DNA of 62,840 bases, from positions 1 to 62,840 of the forward strand of contig JBQCCR010000019.1 of the NCBI GenBank assembly GCA_051961995.1, given 5' to 3'. The notes beneath the pieces are model-generated. The model was not told the origin of the DNA, did not search any database, and was given only the letters and a program-made list of their open reading frames with translations. The stretch comes from 66-474 sp051961995 (lineage in GTDB: Bacteria > Pseudomonadota > Gammaproteobacteria > Xanthomonadales > Rhodanobacteraceae). Positions 61,243 to 62,840 of this stretch are shown one piece after another (the stretch's first letter is position 1; the number at the start of each line of letters is the position of its first letter). Both the position numbers and the translations under genes were made by a program.

Positions 61243-62840
61243 ATGTCCACAACGGAATCTGCAGTCAACAACGACATTGCCCCGGAGTTCCTGGACCATC
61301 GCGAGTTGATCGCCGCATTCCGGCGCCTGCGCCGCGGCGATTTCCACGTGCGCTTGCCCGACGATCTCACCGGACAGGACGCCGAGCTGGCACAGCTGTT
61401 CAATGAAGTGGTCGGTCTCAACGAGCAGATGGCGCAGGAATTCCAGCGCCTCTCGATGGTGGTCGGCAAGGAGGGCAAGATCACCCAGCGCGGGCGCGTC
61501 AACAACGCCACCGGGGGCTGGGAGAGCGCGATCGACGCGGTGAACGAACTGATCGACGACATGGTGCAGCCCACCGCTGAAGTCGCCCGCGTGATCGGCG
61601 CGGTGGCCAAGGGCGATCTGTCGCAGTCCATGACGGTGGAAATCGACGGCCGGCCGCTGCGCGGCGAGTTTCTGCGCATCGGCAAGGTGGTCAACACCAT
61701 GGTCGAACAGCTCGCCTCGTTCACCTCGGAGGTGACCCGCGTGGCGCGCGAAGTGGGTACCGAAGGCAAGCTCGGCGGCCAGGCCACCGTGAAAGGCGTG
61801 GCCGGCACCTGGAAGGACCTGACCGACAACGTCAACGCGATGGCCACCAACCTCACCGGTCAGGTGCGCAACATCGCCGAGGTGACCACCGCGGTGGCAT
61901 CGGGCGACTTGTCCAAGAAAATCACCGTCGAGGTGAAGGGCGAAATTCTCGAACTGAAAAACACCATCAACGTGATGGTGGATCAGCTCAACTCATTCGC
62001 TTCGGAAGTGACCCGCGTGGCGCGCGAGGTGGGCACCGAAGGCAAGCTCGGTGGCCAGGCGCGCGTGCCGGGCCTGGCCGGTTCCTGGGCCGATCTCACC
62101 GACAACGTCAACGCGATGGCCGGCAACCTCACCGTGCAGCTGCGCGACGTGTCGAAGGTCGCCACCGCGATCGCGACCGGCGACCTGACCCAGAAGATCA
62201 CCGTGGATGTGAAGGGGGAAATCCTCCAGATCAAGGATGTGATCAACACCATGGTGGACCAGTTGAACGGTTTCGCCTCCGAGGTCACCCGCGTGGCACG
62301 CGAGGTTGGTACCGAGGGCAAGCTCGGTGGCCAGGCGCAGGTGCCCGGCGTGGCCGGCACCTGGAAGGACCTGACCGACAACGTGAACCTGATGGCCGAC
62401 AACCTCACCGGCCAGGTGCGCAACATCGCCGAAGTGACCACCGCGGTGGCGTCCGGTGACTTGTCCAAGAAGATCACGGTGGACGTCAAGGGCGAAATTC
62501 TCGAACTGAAAAACACCATCAACGTGATGGTGGACCAGTTGAACGGCTTCGCCTCGGAGGTGACCCGCGTGGCACGCGAGGTCGGCACCGAAGGCAAGCT
62601 TGGCGGCCAGGCGCAGGTGCCCGGCGTGGCCGGAACCTGGGCCGACCTGACCGACAACGTCAACCTGATGGCGGCCAACCTCACCGGCCAGGTGCGCAAC
62701 ATCGCCGAAGTGACCACCGCGGTGGCGCGCGGCGACCTCTCCAAGAAAATCACGGTGGAGGTAAAAGGCGAAATTCTCGAACTGAAGAACACCATCAACG
62801 TGATGGTGGATCAGTTGAACGGCTTCGCCTCCGAAGTGAC
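61243..62840 (+). CDS. HAMP-repeat sensor histidine kinase, N-terminal part (cut by window end)
   Basis: The frame from ATG 61243 stays open for 532 codons to the window end. After about 60 residues comes a chain of HAMP modules with an exact period of 92 residues (276 bases): FTSEV/FASEV at 61720, 61996, 62272, 62548, 62824, each followed by VTRVAREVGTEGKLGGQA, a W-x-DLTDNVN-x-MA block and VKGEILELKNTINVMVDQLN. This is the repeat consensus of fungal group III histidine kinases (Nik1/Os1) and their bacterial relatives, which go on to HisKA, ATPase and receiver domains; those must lie beyond the window. No membrane segment is visible so far, so the kinase is probably cytosolic. Confidence 0.88.
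   Translation, partial: MSTTESAVNNDIAPEFLDHRELIAAFRRLRRGDFHVRLPDDLTGQDAELAQLFNEVVGLNEQMAQEFQRLSMVVGKEGKITQRGRVNNATGGWESAIDAVNELIDDMVQPTAEVARVIGAVAKGDLSQSMTVEIDGRPLRGEFLRIGKVVNTMVEQLASFTSEVTRVAREVGTEGKLGGQATVKGVAGTWKDLTDNVNAMATNLTGQVRNIAEVTTAVASGDLSKKITVEVKGEILELKNTINVMVDQLNSFASEVTRVAREVGTEGKLGGQARVPGLAGSWADLTDNVNAMAGNLTVQLRDVSKVATAIATGDLTQKITVDVKGEILQIKDVINTMVDQLNGFASEVTRVAREVGTEGKLGGQAQVPGVAGTWKDLTDNVNLMADNLTGQVRNIAEVTTAVASGDLSKKITVDVKGEILELKNTINVMVDQLNGFASEVTRVAREVGTEGKLGGQAQVPGVAGTWADLTDNVNLMAANLTGQVRNIAEVTTAVARGDLSKKITVEVKGEILELKNTINVMVDQLNGFASEV

Noticed and set aside
61720..62840. The 276-base periodic DNA as a noncoding tandem repeat or CRISPR-like array
   Set aside because: The period is a multiple of three, the frame is open and the translation is the known HAMP-repeat consensus.

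Overview
The window is high-GC, gene-dense bacterial chromosome of Xanthomonadales type, most like Rhodanobacteraceae or Xanthomonadaceae. This is inferred from the gene set and neighbourhoods: sucD-sucC beside pilS-pilR, an orphan rnfB beside nth, an Rrf2-led suf operon, glutamine-dependent nadE, PiT plus DUF47, and many G-rich 7-bp tandem repeats between genes. No rRNA, tRNA, phage, integrase, transposase or CRISPR array was found. Nearly everything is chromosomal housekeeping or metabolism; the accessory material is an arsenic operon, a mannosidase locus and short repeats.

Layout. 1-4266: end of a catabolic operon (SDR tail, aldehyde dehydrogenase, beta-carbonic anhydrase, an exported unknown, a RidA-type deaminase), possibly the lower 3-hydroxyanthranilate/2-aminomuconate route. 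4337-9955: hutG, gor, a DadA-like oxidase, a small gene interrupted by an in-frame TGA, an NlpC/P60 lipoprotein, DoxX and slyD. 10032-15945: MFS transporter plus c-type cytochrome; rnfB-metallophosphoesterase-basic protein-nth; EF-hand protein with a clear terminator; RNase T. 16072-22623: phosphate transporter with DUF47 partner, CorC-type protein, trmJ, suhB, rhomboid, GNAT. 22711-28415: M20 peptidase, ComEA-like, SET, DUF3147, HutD, and a two-component pair. 28427-34738: suf operon (Rrf2 regulator, sufB, C, D, S, GNAT, Rieske ferredoxin) with a promoter and dyad. 35124-42385: nadE, sucD, sucC, and divergent pilS-pilR, with pilS broken by an in-frame TAA. 42395-52144: alpha-mannosidase locus (GH92; FucP-like MFS-GH92-GH47) split by an arsR-arsI-arsC-aqpS operon. 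52381-58973: a VPS10/BNR-repeat exported protein, a DedA-rhodanese fusion and an S9 peptidase. 59033-62840: a signalling locus with a lone receiver, two DUF5985 membrane proteins, a small unknown gene, and the start of a HAMP-repeat kinase cut by the window end.

Most unusual features: (1) 7-bp arrays of different unit sequence lie within 0-9 bp of five start codons (hutG, pit, trmJ, a GNAT, a response regulator), with further arrays upstream of suhB and, inverted, between pilS and pilR; (2) nonsense codons inside pilS and inside a small gene at 7935; (3) a 268-bp MITE-like element with 24-bp imperfect terminal inverted repeats fitted between a stop and a start codon of one operon; (4) an ars promoter whose 16-bp perfect palindrome spans the -10 box and start codon, implying leaderless mRNA; (5) 92-residue HAMP repeats with near-identical DNA, like those of fungal group III histidine kinases. 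I did not find a clearly new multi-gene system; the array-at-start-codon pattern and the 59-62 kb signalling locus are the best candidates.
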